Assembly: GCF_964656455.1 (NCBI RefSeq)
Contig: NC_135726.1
Span: 23,447,168-23,511,167, forward strand
Length of the DNA: 64,000 nucleotides
Direction of reading: 5' to 3'
DNA from: Halichoerus grypus
Taxonomy: Eukaryota; Chordata; Mammalia; Carnivora; Phocidae
Shown here: positions 48,678 to 59,569 of the stretch, in pieces
How the letters are laid out: each line of letters begins with the position of its first letter
Position numbering within the stretch: the stretch's first letter is position 1
Translations under genes and position numbers: made by a program
The notes under the pieces: generated by a model
Told to the model about the DNA's origin: nothing
Database searches by the model: none
Seen by the model: only the letters and a program-made list of their open reading frames with translations

Positions 48678-48891
48678 TTCATTTATTTTTTTATTTGAGA
48701 GAGAGAGAGCAAATGCACACAAGTGTGTGGTGGGGAGGGGCAGATGGAGAGGGAGAGAGAAACCCCAGGAGACTCTGCACTGAGCACAGGGCACGGGGCC
48801 CCAGGTGGGGCTCGATCCCATGACCCTGAGATCAGGACATGAGCCAAACCAAGAGTCAGGTGCTTAACTGACTGTGCCACCCAGGCACTTC
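48678..48891 (-). mobile_element. CAN-SINE, older subfamily (minus)
   Basis: Left 'tttatttttttatttgagagagag', body 'gggcagatggagagggagagagaaa', head with 'ccaaaccaagagtcagg' and CCACCCAGGCACTT. This is the same older subfamily as 24256-24450. Degraded flanking duplication around 'ctaaattcatt'. Confidence 0.88.
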
Positions 48892-49133
48892 TAAATTCAT
48901 TTTTTATTTTACAGTATTTTCTGATTCTCCTGAGCTTCTATAGAATCATAATAATTACTATATAAAGGTTATAAGGTGAACAAAATTATGAAAAATTCGT
49001 AGATGGCACTGTGTCAAATAATAAATGATAACATTTTATATTTTTCCTCTTAAAAGTTATTTAATTTTGTAGATAATAGTTCCAATTTTCTCTTCCGGTG
49101 TGTTCAAAACACTTTCCTCTCTATGCCTGTTTA

Positions 49134-49358
49134 AATATTTTATTTTTATTATTTTTTTATTTTTATTATTTTTTAAAGATTTTATTTATTTGACAGAGAG
49201 AGACACAACGAGAGCAGGAACACAAGCAGGGGGAGTGGGAGAGGGAGAAGCAGGCTTCCCGCGGAGCAGGGAGCCCGACGCGGGGCTCGATCCCAGGATC
49301 CTGGGATCATGACCTGAGCCGAAGGCAGACGCTTAACGACTGAGCCACCCAGGCGCCC
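49134..49358 (-). mobile_element. CAN-SINE (minus), exact TSD
   Basis: Long T/A-rich tail (49134-49174), TTAAAGATTTTATTTATTTGACAG, head ending CCACCCAGGCGCCC. Exact 15-bp duplication CTCTATGCCTGTTTA (49119-49133, 49359-49373). Body has little divergence, so probably young. Confidence 0.96.
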
Positions 49359-49565
49359 CTCTATGCCTGTTTAGATGAAAATATTTTGTAGAGCGCAAAA
49401 TATCGAAGAATAAGTTAAACTTGTGTAAAACACCTTCCAATGAAAAAGGGTATTTTTATTTCATTTGAGAATTCTTGAAGATAAATGATACCGTGTTGCC
49501 ATCAGAACTGTTATTATCTACAAAGACTGCATTGTGGAAATGGATTAAAAAGAATTCTTTGAGAT

Positions 49566-49568
<3 letters not shown>

Positions 49569-49622
<54 letters not shown>
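49569..49622. repeat. (TA)27 microsatellite
   Basis: Uninterrupted 54-bp TA run, the second long AT dinucleotide tract in the window. Confidence 0.98.
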
Positions 49623-49623
<1 letters not shown>

Positions 49624-51478
49624 TGAAGAGAATAAGACTGAACATTTTGGAGATGTCTATTATAGTTTAAAGGAATATTGACATCCTATAAAGAAAGAAA
49701 ATCCAAAAAGATCTGACTCACAATATTCAACTCGGTGTTCAAGAATAGAACAAAACACAAGTACTTACTTCCACTTCTTGAATGTTTTTAAGCTGTATCT
49801 TTCTATTTTCTAAATGTTATCCCCGGAAATGGGCTATATTTCATGGGAGGGGGAAAAGGTATAGATTAGATTCACAAATAATATAAGGCCAAAAACCAGA
49901 AGAGATGTTAATTAATTTAATGCTTCTGTTTACTTACATTATCACACAGTTTCAGTAAGATTTTTACCTCTTTTAGCTTCTGACATGGAAGCAACTACTT
50001 TCTAAAGAGGGGAATCTAAAAATGATACAAAGGGTCTCCCTCTCTCTCACACAATTTTTATACTTCAGCTTGTCAAGTGTGTGTGTGTGTATAATTACAC
50101 TTTCTTGATAGAAAGGCAAAGATTTCAAATAATTGAAGATATTCCAGAAGACTCCTACAAGGAAACTAAAAACAAGACCTACCCTGCTATGCAATTTCAA
50201 GATTAGTTCTTATTTCTTCTCACAAATGGAAATAGTCTACATCTCTATTTTCATGTGGTAAAATCCCAATATCTTGCTCACAGGTTAGAATAATAAAACA
50301 TGTCCTGATACTGTTAACCTCAAGGGTCGGTTTTTCACTTAAAGAAAATAATAATTCCATATTGAACTTTTTCAAACATTAAAAAATACATAACACAATA
50401 GTGGTAACTGCTAAAAAAAAAAAAAGTGAAATGATATGCAGACACTTATGAGAAGTAACAGTATTTTGGGGGTCTTCATTGTCATTATTTTGCCCTCTTC
50501 CTAAAACAAAACAATAAAACAGAAGGAAGTCTGCTGTGGTGGGGGATGATGGACGTGAGTACTTGCCAAACCCAGAATAATTTTGCAGAATCAAAATGTG
50601 AATTTATGGACCTCAATCAACTTGTGAATCAGCATATTGTAAAATTTAGTTTTTAGTTACATATACGGATATTCTGTTCATTACAAGATCAAAAAACAAA
50701 AAACAAAAAACAATGGAGCTGGGCCTTGTAAAAGAAATCTAGTTACAGTATATATGAATCTAAAACTCAATTCTCTTGACTCCAACTCCAGCACTGTTCC
50801 ACTGTCTTTTCAAATTTCACCATTTTCCTATTGTCTGAGTCTAATTTTTTTTAACTATGTAACACCTTCATCAATTGACTGAGAACCTGACTAGAAGTGT
50901 TTTAGACCTCAAATGTATGTCCCCTCCTTCTATTCTAAAGGCTCAGTGCAGAAAAATGTCTCAAAGAAAAACAAAATGTTTTATCTGTAGGTGGACATAG
51001 TTTGAATTCAAGGAGACCGATATAAAAGATTCACATTTATTTGCTTAAGATAATTACTATCCAGAGGAAAGGTGGGAGGAAATAAAGAAAATTTATACCT
51101 TCAAAAACATGTGTTCTTCAATTAAATTTTTAAAAATATAAAAACCCCTAAATCTAGAAAAATAATATTTAATCATTCACAAAACAAAGATTAGGATATC
51201 TGCTCAATGCTCAAGAGGGAAAGGGGCATGTAGAAATGAAGTCTAGTTTTTGACCATTTAATTCCTGGAAAATTGAATACTACTGAACAAATATTTCTGC
51301 AGGATCAATTATGTTTCAACTTTTATTTAGAGGTATAAAGAGAAGACTATCAAGATATAAAAGAATGAAAACTAATTGCTTACCAGTGCTTTAAGTATAT
51401 TTAAATTAAATACATAGGATGGATTTAGTTCCTCAATGGCCTAGTCTCAAAAATATAAAACATACATGTTTAGTTCTT
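49623..51478. other. Unique AT-rich sequence
   Basis: No repeat family recognised. Small simple repeats include (GT)n at 50079-50090 and (CAAAAAA)n at 50691-50712. Confidence 0.45.
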
Positions 51479-51493
51479 AACTGTACTTGGTTT

Positions 51494-51700
51494 GTTTTTT
51501 ATTTATTTGTTAAGATTTTATTTATTTGAGAGAGAGAGAATATGAGTGGAGGGGGAATGGGAGAGGAGGGGGAGAAGCAGGTTCCCTGCTGAGCAGAGAG
51601 TCTGAGCAGGGAGTCTGACACGGGGCTCTACCCCAGGACCCTGGGATCATGATGTGAGCTGAAGGCAGACGCTTAACCAACTGAGCCACCCAGGTGCCCC
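51494..51700 (-). mobile_element. CAN-SINE (minus)
   Basis: TTAAGATTTTATTTATTTGAGAG at the left, head ending CCACCCAGGTGCCCC. Contains a small internal duplication of 'gagcagagagtctgagcagggagtctga'. Flanking duplication AACTGTACTTGGTTT / AACTATGCTTGGTTT (51479-51493, 51701-51715, two differences). Confidence 0.93.
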
Positions 51701-51715
51701 AACTATGCTTGGTTT

Positions 51716-52230
51716 CTATCTTGAGCTCTCAATTCCTAATGACAGTGAAAATAACACCTTGCCAATTTGGGGTAAATGGTCTTAAAACTTGTCTTTCACA
51801 AGATTGATTATAATTGTTGGGAATAGTATAACTGTAATACTATAACTCATCCATTCTACTGCAGCGATATAATAGACAGTTATGGTACAACCACTCTCTT
51901 TGCCTAGAGATTGGTTTAAAGAATGGGTATGTGAATTATTTCTGGTTTGTGAGACATGAGTGGAAAACTTCTGAGGGCAAGGGCTATTGGTAATGTTTTT
52001 TGTTTGTTTTTTCACTCCTAAAGGGTCAAAAAAGGAATGGAACTCTTGCCTTCCACTTGAATTTGTTGTTGGGGACAGTGATACATGAAACAGTTGTGTC
52101 TTACTTGATACTAGATCAGAGACAAAGCTAATTCCCAGAAGAGAGCCGTGTGAAGAGAATCTCTTGAGAAATCAGAACAATCATCCTACACCATAACTAA
52201 AGCCATGTCTACCAATGGATTTCTTATTAA
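51716..52230. other. No recognised element
   Basis: Unique-looking sequence without repeat hallmarks. Confidence 0.45.
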
Positions 52231-52234
52231 GTTA

Positions 52235-52400
52235 GAAACTATAAACTGTTTATTATGTAACATAGTTTAAGCCCTTTACAGCAGGCACTAAACTTAATTT
52301 ATACATGAGAAAATGGACACTTAGAAAAATGATGTACCTTTCTCCTCAAAGCCACAAAGTAAGTTCAGGAGATAAGATATCATCACACATACTTGTCCCA
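52235..52400 (+). mobile_element. MIR SINE
   Basis: 'tttattatgtaacatagtttaagccctttacagcaggcactaaacttaatttatacatgagaaaatggacacttagaaaa' is a rearranged MIR core, plus strand. Confidence 0.5.
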
Positions 52401-53779
52401 TGAAATTTCAACTATGCCTCCACGTGGTGCCTTGTTTCTTATCATATAAATTATCATGGAACTTAAAGTTTCTGCTACATGGCCTCATAAAATTTACACC
52501 AGTCATTATCTCAGACTAGCAGTCAGATGCTAGTCCCACTTCTCACTAAATGAAGCAGAGCTTTGAAATACAGTTGGAAAATCATATTTTTAGAAACTGG
52601 CTACACTATCTCTAACACAAACATTGAGAAAAAGATCTATAATGTCTAATCTAAGTGCCCCCCCGAAATAAAATGGTTCCGCTGGAATTTAGGAAGAGAG
52701 GAGTAAAAATGCAGAATATTTTATATTCACTTGGATCTCTAAATATTGAATCCTATTTCATTGCCCCCCTCCATCCCTTTCCCCATTTGTCCTCAATCAG
52801 GATACTATAAAACCAAAGCCCTAGAATGTTTTTACTGATGATGCAAATAAAAATTACTAAAATAATGTGAGCAAGCATAAACTGTGTTTTTCCTTAAACA
52901 TTACCATTTCAACTGGCTTCCATGTGTTATCCCAGAGTTTTTGTAATTATGTACAAGAAACAAAAGAACCTGCCAGCCTCAGCATCTATAACAAATGATG
53001 AGTTCATTCGACTCTGAAAAAAAGACTCTAAATTTGTAGTAATGGCCTTTCTTCCATAGACACCTTTAAACATATTTTTGAATAATTAACATAATTAAAA
53101 TCTCCAAGTCAATACTAAGGTATTAATAACCACATTCAATTATTTGGTCAACAGAAATGTAACAGTTTTCTATTTTTTTTTTAATTTTCTTCCAACAATA
53201 ACACATTGATAGCCTTAACTTCCTGATAATCTGTATGAATTCTTCTTGGAGGTTCTAACTGTCAGAGAGACAAAATTACTTTTCAAACTGAATATACATA
53301 AGATTTATTATGCATATTCTTGGGTCGCTTTGCCTGAAAATACGTTTCTTAAAGAATCAATGGAGTTTAATCCAGTAATGAATATTATTAAAACATTCAT
53401 CAGGTGATAAATATAGGTGGTTCAGGGAGCAAAATGGGGAAAAACTGGTTCACAGACTAAGTTCAATTGATTGGGGGATTTTTTTTTTTTTAATTCTTTG
53501 TTAGTACCTAGGAGCAGGTTGTTTGTTTTCTATTAAGATGATAAAATCTTCCCAAATATTTAAGCATTCTAATTTTCTTGGAACTCTTTTCTAATTGAGC
53601 TGTTTTTATTCAAGTTTATGTGTTAAAAACAACTCTATTAGATCCATATTCTAAAATCTATAATGTTATACCATGTACTGGGTCATCATCACGACCCTTA
53701 TATGCCCTTAGTTTATCCTCATCATCATGACCATCACCACCATCATCCTCATCCACCACAACCTCTTCCTCATCAATAA
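52401..53779. other. AT-rich sequence, nothing recognised
   Basis: No repeat family or gene structure. T runs near 53173-53182 and 53481-53492. Confidence 0.45.
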
Positions 53780-53865
53780 AAAGCAACAATTACGAACATT
53801 CATGAAGGATTTCCCATGTGCCAGACTTGGGCTAAAAGCTTTATGGACTTATAACATATCAAGAT
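53780..53865 (+). mobile_element. MIR SINE 5' fragment
   Basis: 'aacattcatgaaggatttcccatgtgccagacttgggctaaaagctttatgg' is the MIR head-core passage, preceded by a TCATCA-rich stretch (53685-53770). Confidence 0.6.
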
Positions 53866-54088
53866 CAAGGATTAGCCTGCAGAACTGGATTCAAATCTAT
53901 GTTGTCCTGATGTCAATCTCTGTCAATTTGCTATTACAGTTTATTTTTCCTCTATCAAGATTCATGCTCATTGGCAAATTTCTATATTTTCAAAATACAG
54001 TAATTAAAATTCTAAATAATCTGCCTTTTCAGTATCATACAGTGTGACCAAAAGTTTGATTTTCAGGAAAATATTCTTTGATTTTTTA

Positions 54089-54283
54089 TTTTTTTTAATT
54101 TAAATTTTTTTTATCTATTTATTTGACAGAGACACGGCGAGAGAGGGAACACAGCAGGGGGAGTGGGAGAGGGAGAAGCAGGCTTCCCGCTGAGCAGGGA
54201 GCCCGATGTGGGGCTCGATCCCAGGACTCCAGGATTATGACCTGAGCCAAAGGCAGACGCTTAATGACTGAGCCAGGTGCCCC
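54089..54283 (-). mobile_element. CAN-SINE (minus) with head deletion
   Basis: T/A-rich tail, TTTATCTATTTATTTGACAG, head 'actgagccaggtgcccc' lacking the usual CACC of GAGCCACCCAGG. Exact duplication TCTTTGATTTTTTA (54075-54088, 54284-54297). Confidence 0.94.
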
Positions 54284-54574
54284 TCTTTGATTTTTTAGAT
54301 TAGAATAGGTTCCCATGTCCTATAATCCTTATCATGTCTTTTATGTATTTTATTCAGATTCTTCACACTGTTTTAATTACATGTCAAATATCAATCTCCC
54401 TGATTGGAATGTCAGCTCTATAAACACAAGGGCTTTTGCTTTTACTTCCAAATTCCACTACTTAGTTCACAGATATAATTTCATTAAATGCATGACCAGA
54501 TCCATTATTGTTTTGATACATGGTCAAGCTGCCATATTCCTGGTCTAAAAATGATAATGGCAACAACAATAACA

Positions 54575-54765
54575 TGTTTTTGAGCATAACTGACATTTAG
54601 TGAGTGCTCAAAATCTTTAAGGAACTGGGCTAAATGTGTTATGTATTCTCCTATTTAATTCTCACAATAAGGCTTTTATAGATGAGGGTACTTAGGTTCA
54701 AGCACATTAAATGACTTAACCTAAGGGCAAACAGGTGGTACACAGAAGGACTAACAGATCAGGAA
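54575..54765 (+). mobile_element. MIR SINE
   Basis: 'actgacatttagtgagtgctcaaaatctttaaggaactgggctaaatgtgttatgtattctcctatttaattctcacaataagg' follows MIR from head to core. Confidence 0.75.
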
Positions 54766-54906
54766 AATGCTCACAAGAAAATATTCATGTCATCTTTGTT
54801 GTCAATCAATTCTAACAAGAGGCACAATGATAAATTGCTGTCAAGTACGTGAGAAGGTAGTTTCATGAACACCTAACTTGAGAACCACAATGATTCTAAG
54901 CTAGGA

Positions 54907-54956
54907 AAAGTCAAGTGTTTCTTTTCTTTCTTTTTTTTTTAAAGTCAAGTGTTTCT
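54907..54956. mobile_element. Tail-only retroinsertion with 16-bp TSD
   Basis: An exact 16-bp duplication AAAGTCAAGTGTTTCT (54907-54922 and 54941-54956) flanks only 18 bp of T-rich sequence (TTTCTTTC then ten T). Read in reverse this is an A-rich tail. It looks like an L1-mediated insertion truncated so early that only the tail remains. Confidence 0.75.
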
Positions 54957-56255
54957 AATAAACAGTCTGGGCCTTAACAAAGTTCCCACCACAACAAAAG
55001 GCTCACTCTAAGACCTCAAATGAAAAGAAAAAAATCCTTTGTGTGGAGTATGTGATTTCAGGCTGACTAGGGATTGTAAGTGCTACGTTTCTCTACTTTG
55101 GTTTGAGAATCTCTTAGTCTGACATCTATCTTCTGGCTCACACCAACCTTGCTTTGGTTTAAAGGGGTTTCTCCCTTTAGCTAAATCCTTTCAATTTCCT
55201 GACCTCGTTTCCTTCCTGATTTCAGCTTTAAAATTCCACTGCTGCTCATTTTGCCCTGAGTTTATCCTAGGCAGCTCTGACTATTTCTACCATCTCCATA
55301 ATCTTTTGTTCTGAGTCACTGGGTCAAGAATGTAGTGTGTGTGTGTGTGTGTGTACACATGTATATATTACATATATATATTTACAAATATATATTTATA
55401 CATTTACAAATATGTTACACATATATTCAAAATACCTCTGAAAAGGAAAAATAGAAGAAAAATTACTCTTTTTGTTCTGCTGATTTATTTTTATTGATAG
55501 TTTGCCTGTCAAGATGCTTTCCTGCTGTGATGACAATTTTTCCCTAGGTTCAAGCACTCCGGAGACCCAACTCAAAATAAGCAAATAATTCACATCATCA
55601 AAGAGGACTTCCATAGTGGATCAGTGCTTTTAACAAAAGTGCCTCCTGAAACAACGCTAAACCTGTAGTCTTGGTTCTGTCTACATAGTTTAGAACTCCT
55701 TTTTTTCTGGATTTTTACTGGCTCCAATATGGTTGTTTTTCTCATGTACTATTTTTTTTTTTCTGCTTTGAACCTACAGATTCTGATTAATGATTGGCAC
55801 TACCCTGTATACAATAGTAGAGTTAGCCATCTTAGGACAGCTCTGCCAAAAAAAGAAGACCCTTTATGGTTGGCCCAATACTCCCTCATTGATGACTGAT
55901 TGAAATAACTCACTATAACCTTATTACCTCTCTCTCTCATATAGAAACCCCTCCCCCAATTCAAGCCTGTATCTGTCTCAGATAGACATTGGTCAACTTA
56001 GGAGGCACACTGTTAAACAGCAAAGCAGTTACCTCATAGAAAATGAAGCATGTGTAAAACTTTAGAGATACGCTTTCAAGATTTTTCCTAGACTTATCAT
56101 CTTTGGTATGAGGAAAAACAAATGTTTACTAGGTCATCAGGAAAGAAAAGTGACCTAAAGTTTACTGAAGGCGATCTATTACTTTTAGCAAACCCTAAAC
56201 CCTCTCATTTGTGCCTCTGCTTTGAGCAGTATTAATACTTCTACAGTATTCAGCA
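54957..56255. other. No recognised element; (GT)n at 55338-55354
   Basis: Unique-looking sequence. A GT/TA-rich simple stretch lies at 55336-55412. No repeat family or exon supported. Confidence 0.45.
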
Positions 56256-56605
56256 TTAATTCAAAATGCATGAAAAAGTGAGTACTTTTTCACTCCAAGA
56301 ATCATTTAAAAATGTTTGCCTATTTTGCAAATGCATCAAAAAGCGTAAATAAATTTGACAAAGAACATGTAAGACATCTACAGTGAAAACTAAGTATTGC
56401 TGAAAGAAATTAAAGAATGTAAATAGAGAATTATACCAACCTAATGAACTCAAAGACTCAATATTCTTAACACATCAATTATCTTAAAATCGATCTATAG
56501 ATTCAACAGAGGCCTAAATATCCAAAACAAGTTTTTTGTAGAAATCGGCAATCTGACACTAGAATTTGTAGGAAAATGGAATGAACATAGAATAGCTATA
56601 ATAGG

Positions 56606-57232
56606 TAGAACTCTAAAGTTATTCTCCAAATCTCTACATTTTTGGTGGACCTGCCCTGTATAATCCCCAGTCCTTGATTGGTGAGGGTGGGGGATGACTA
56701 TGACAGATTTCATAATTTGAGTTAGATTACATTCCATGGCAAAAGTAAAGGGATTCTAGAGGTTGAATGAAGGTCCCAGATCAGTTGATTTTGAGTCAGT
56801 CAAAAGGGAGATTATCCTGGGTAGGCCTTACTTAGTCAGGGGAGCCCTTCAAAGAAACTGGACTCTGAACCTGAAATCTGACTCATGTGAATATGTGAGG
56901 GCCTGTGGAAGGGGCTATGTGGCAGGAACCTGATGAGGGAGGGCCTCTAGGAGGTGTAAGTGATCTTTGGCCAGACAGCCAGCAAGAATACAGGGATTTC
57001 TGCCCTACAACTACAAGGGATAAAGTTCTGCTAAATCTGAATGAATGCGGAAGGGAACCCTGAGCTCCAGATGAGTACACAGTTCCAGCAGACCTCTTGA
57101 TTTCAGCCTTGAGACTCTGAGCACCCATGCTGTGGCTCAAAGTTTGACCTAAGAAAACTGTGAAATAATAAATGAATATCTAAAGCCCTAAGGTTCTGAT
57201 AATGTGTCATGCAGCAATGTAAAACTAACACA
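56606..57232 (+). mobile_element. MaLR-type LTR inserted in old L1
   Basis: 'aggtagaactctaaagttattctcc', 'ctgccctgtataatccccagtccttgattggtgag', 'gagattatcctgggtaggcc', 'agcccttcaaagaaactgg', 'gagactctgagcacccatgctgtggctcaaa' and 'aactgtgaaataataaatgaatatct' then 'gtcatgcagcaatgtaaaactaacaca' give a MaLR-like LTR order. L1 sequence resumes on the right at 'accaacacaatttcgaaaag'. Confidence 0.6.
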
Positions 57233-57707
57233 ACCAACACAATTTCGAAAAGTAAAGCAAAGTTGGAGAATATATATACTACCTGATGTTAAGACTTAAA
57301 AAGCCAAAATAATCTAGACAATTTTGTATCGCTGAAAAGCTATACATAATGATCAATGAAAGAGAGTAAGAAGGTCTGGAGTAGACTGAGAAATTATAAA
57401 TCATTTTTTGGCAAAGATGAAAAGGTAATTTAATGAAGAATGATAATCTTTTCAACAAATGGTGCTGGAACAATTGGATATTTATATGAAAAATATGAAC
57501 CCTGACCACTGATACCATGCTGTAAATCTTCTAGAATATAACACAGTAGAAATAGTGACATATGCTTAGACAAATATTTCATAGATAGAACCAAAACACA
57601 TACACACACATACACACTCACAAGAAAATAATCATAAATTGGACTTCAAAATTTAAAAGTGTAGCTCTTGCAGCCCCAGTGTCCATCGACAGGTGAATAA
57701 AGATGTG

Positions 57708-57710
<3 letters not shown>

Positions 57711-57745
<35 letters not shown>

Positions 57746-57762
57746 ACACACACAGACACACA
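57711..57762 (+). repeat. (CA)n microsatellite with GACA interruptions
   Basis: CA repeat interrupted by two G substitutions, sitting where the L1 ORF2 consensus has a short TATATA stretch, so it probably grew from that seed. Confidence 0.95.
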
Positions 57763-57795
57763 ATGGAATTCAGCCTTAAGAAAGAATGAAGTCTT

Positions 57796-57992
57796 GGGCG
57801 CCTGGGTGGCTCAGTTGGTTAAGCAACTGCCTTCAGCTCAGGTCATGATCCTGTCCCGGGACTGAGTCCCGCATCAGGCTCCCTGCTCGGCAGGGAGTCT
57901 GCTTCTCCCTCTGACCCTCCTCCCTCTCATGCTCTCTGTCTCTCATTCTCTCTCTCTCAAATAAATAAATAAAATCTTTAAAAAAAAAAAAA
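57796..57992 (+). mobile_element. CAN-SINE, full length, exact TSD
   Basis: GGGCGCCTGGGTGGCTCAG head to AAATAAATAAAATCTTT and A run. Exact 15-bp duplication AAAGAATGAAGTCTT (57781-57795, 57993-58007) cut from the surrounding L1. Confidence 0.96.
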
Positions 57993-58382
57993 AAAGAATG
58001 AAGTCTTGCCATTTGCAACACAGATGGATCTAGAGAATATAATGCTAAGCAAAATAAGTCAGTCAGAAAAAGACAAATACCATATGATTTCACTCATATG
58101 TGGAATTTAAGAAACAAAACAAAGAAAGAGAGAGAGAGAAAGAGAGGGGGGAGAGAGAGAGGGAGAACCATGAAACAGCCTTAACTATAGAGAACAAATA
58201 GATGGTTACCAGAGGGGCGGTGGGTGGGGGATGGGTGAAATAGGTGTTGGAGATTAAGAGTAAACTTATTATGATTAGTACTGAGTAATGTACAGAATTG
58301 TTGAATCGCTATATTGTATACCTGAAACTAATGGAACACTGTATGCTAACTATACTGGAATTAACTATACATAGTCCTGGCA

Positions 58383-58600
58383 AGTTATGTGGAGCAACTA
58401 CAATTTTCATAGGATACTGGTGACCATGTGCAATAATATAACCACTCTGAAAAGCAGTTTGCACTTCCTTAAAAAGTTAACATACACTGATCACAGAATC
58501 CAGCCACTCCATTCCTAAATGTTTACTTCTGACAAATGCAGACATATACCAACATAAAGGCTTTTACATAAATGCAATAGTCACTTTATAACATATATAT
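58383..58600 (+). mobile_element. Older L1 fragment (ORF2)
   Basis: 'gtggagcaactacaattttcataggatactgg', 'aaccactctgaaaagcagtttgcacttccttaaaaagttaacatacac', 'ccagccactccattcctaaatgtttac' match an L1M ORF2 3' segment, from a different copy than the one ending at 58375 because the order would be wrong for one element. 58601-59026 shows nothing else. Confidence 0.6.
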
Positions 58601-59166
58601 GCATTTTAATATATACATTATAAAAATATATATCACATATACCTTTGCTTATATGTAAATAACTCATTGCTATTCTTGAATACCTGATAACATATCTTTT
58701 ATGCATTGCCCCTTTCCCTCTCCTGCCCAGGTGAGAAAGAACACAGAAAATTTTCCTTGGAATAAGAAATGCCCCCAGAAAAGTACAGACCCTCCTCTTC
58801 CTAGACCTTTCATTAACTTCCACAGAGATTGAATTTGGCTGCATAGAGAACACAGAAACTTTGAATAAGACATTTGATTAATTTGTTAAGCAACTTTGAG
58901 GTCTAGGAACTTTAGTGACTGAGTCAAGGTCATATGTGTTAAAGGCATAATTGGCACAAAATAGGTGTGTAGGCATCAGGTTATTTCAAGTTTCATGCCT
59001 AATTGTTTTTCCCTTTCCTCTTACACTAAATTAGTTTTTCTTTTTCTTTTTTAAGATTGTATTCATTTATTTGACAGAGAGAGAGCACAGGCAGGGGGGA
59101 GCGGGAGAGGGAGAAGGAGGCTCGCAGCTGAGCAAGGAGCCCAATGCAGGGCTTGATCCCAGGACC

Positions 59167-59480
59167 TTTTTTATTATTATTATTATTATTATGTTCAGTT
59201 AGCCGCTGTATAGTACATAATTAGTTTTTTTTAAAGATTTTATTTATTTATTAACAGAGAGATACACAGCGAGAGAGGGATCACAAGCAGGGGGAGTGGG
59301 AGTGGGAGAAGCAGGCTTCCCGCGGAGCAGGGAGCCCGATGCGGGGCTCGATCCCAGGACCCCGGGATCATGACCTGAGCCGAAGGCAGACACTTAACCG
59401 ACTGAGCTACCCAGGCGCCCCCATAATTAGTTTTTGATATAGTGTTCAATGATTCATTAGTTGCGTATAACACCCAATGT
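59167..59480 (-). mobile_element. L1 3' end nested in SINE
   Basis: About 108 bp of carnivore L1 3' terminus: T/ATT-rich tail 59167-59192, 'gttcagttagccgctgtatagtacataattag' and, after the inner SINE, 'gatatagtgttcaatgattcattagttgcgtataacacccaatgt' (compare 61540-61625). Its target duplication is GATCCCAGGACC (59155-59166, 59481-59492), taken from the outer SINE. Confidence 0.88.
59230..59421 (-). mobile_element. Innermost CAN-SINE (minus) nested in L1
   Basis: TTAAAGATTTTATTTATTTATTAACAGAG to CCAGGCGCCCC, low divergence. Exact 14-bp duplication CATAATTAGTTTTT (59216-59229, 59422-59435) from the L1. Confidence 0.95.
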
Positions 59481-59569
59481 GATCCCAGGACCCTGATATC
59501 ATGACCTGAGCCGAAGGCAGACCTTTAACTGATGAGCCACCCAGGTGCCCCTAAATTAGCTTTTCTTTG

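Larger units (their letters stand above)
56260..58375 (+). mobile_element. Old L1 (ORF2 3' part to 3' end), split by LTR and SINE
   Basis: 56330-56605 (L1 ORF2 wording 'gacatctacagtgaaaactaagtattgctgaaagaaattaaag', 'gatctatagattcaac'), 57233-57780 ('gttggagaatatatatac', 'cttttcaacaaatggtgctggaac', 'agtgtccatcgacaggtgaataaagatgtgg') and 57993-58375 ('gctaagcaaaataagtcagtcagaaaaagacaaataccatatgatttcactcatatgtgg', then the 3' UTR end 'gaatcgctatattgtatacctgaaactaatgg') form one plus-strand L1 in order. Interrupted by an LTR (56606-57232) and a SINE (57796-57992). No open frame of note. Confidence 0.8.
59044..59551 (-). mobile_element. Outer CAN-SINE (minus), split by nested L1 and SINE
   Basis: Left part 59044-59166 (TTTAAGATTGTATTCATTTATTTGACAG to GATCCCAGGACC) and right part 59481-59551 (GATCCCAGGACCCTGATATC to CCACCCAGGTGCCCC) are one minus-strand SINE. 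Its own target duplication is TAAATTAGTTTTTCTTT / TAAATTAGCTTTTCTTT (59027-59043, 59552-59568). Confidence 0.93.
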
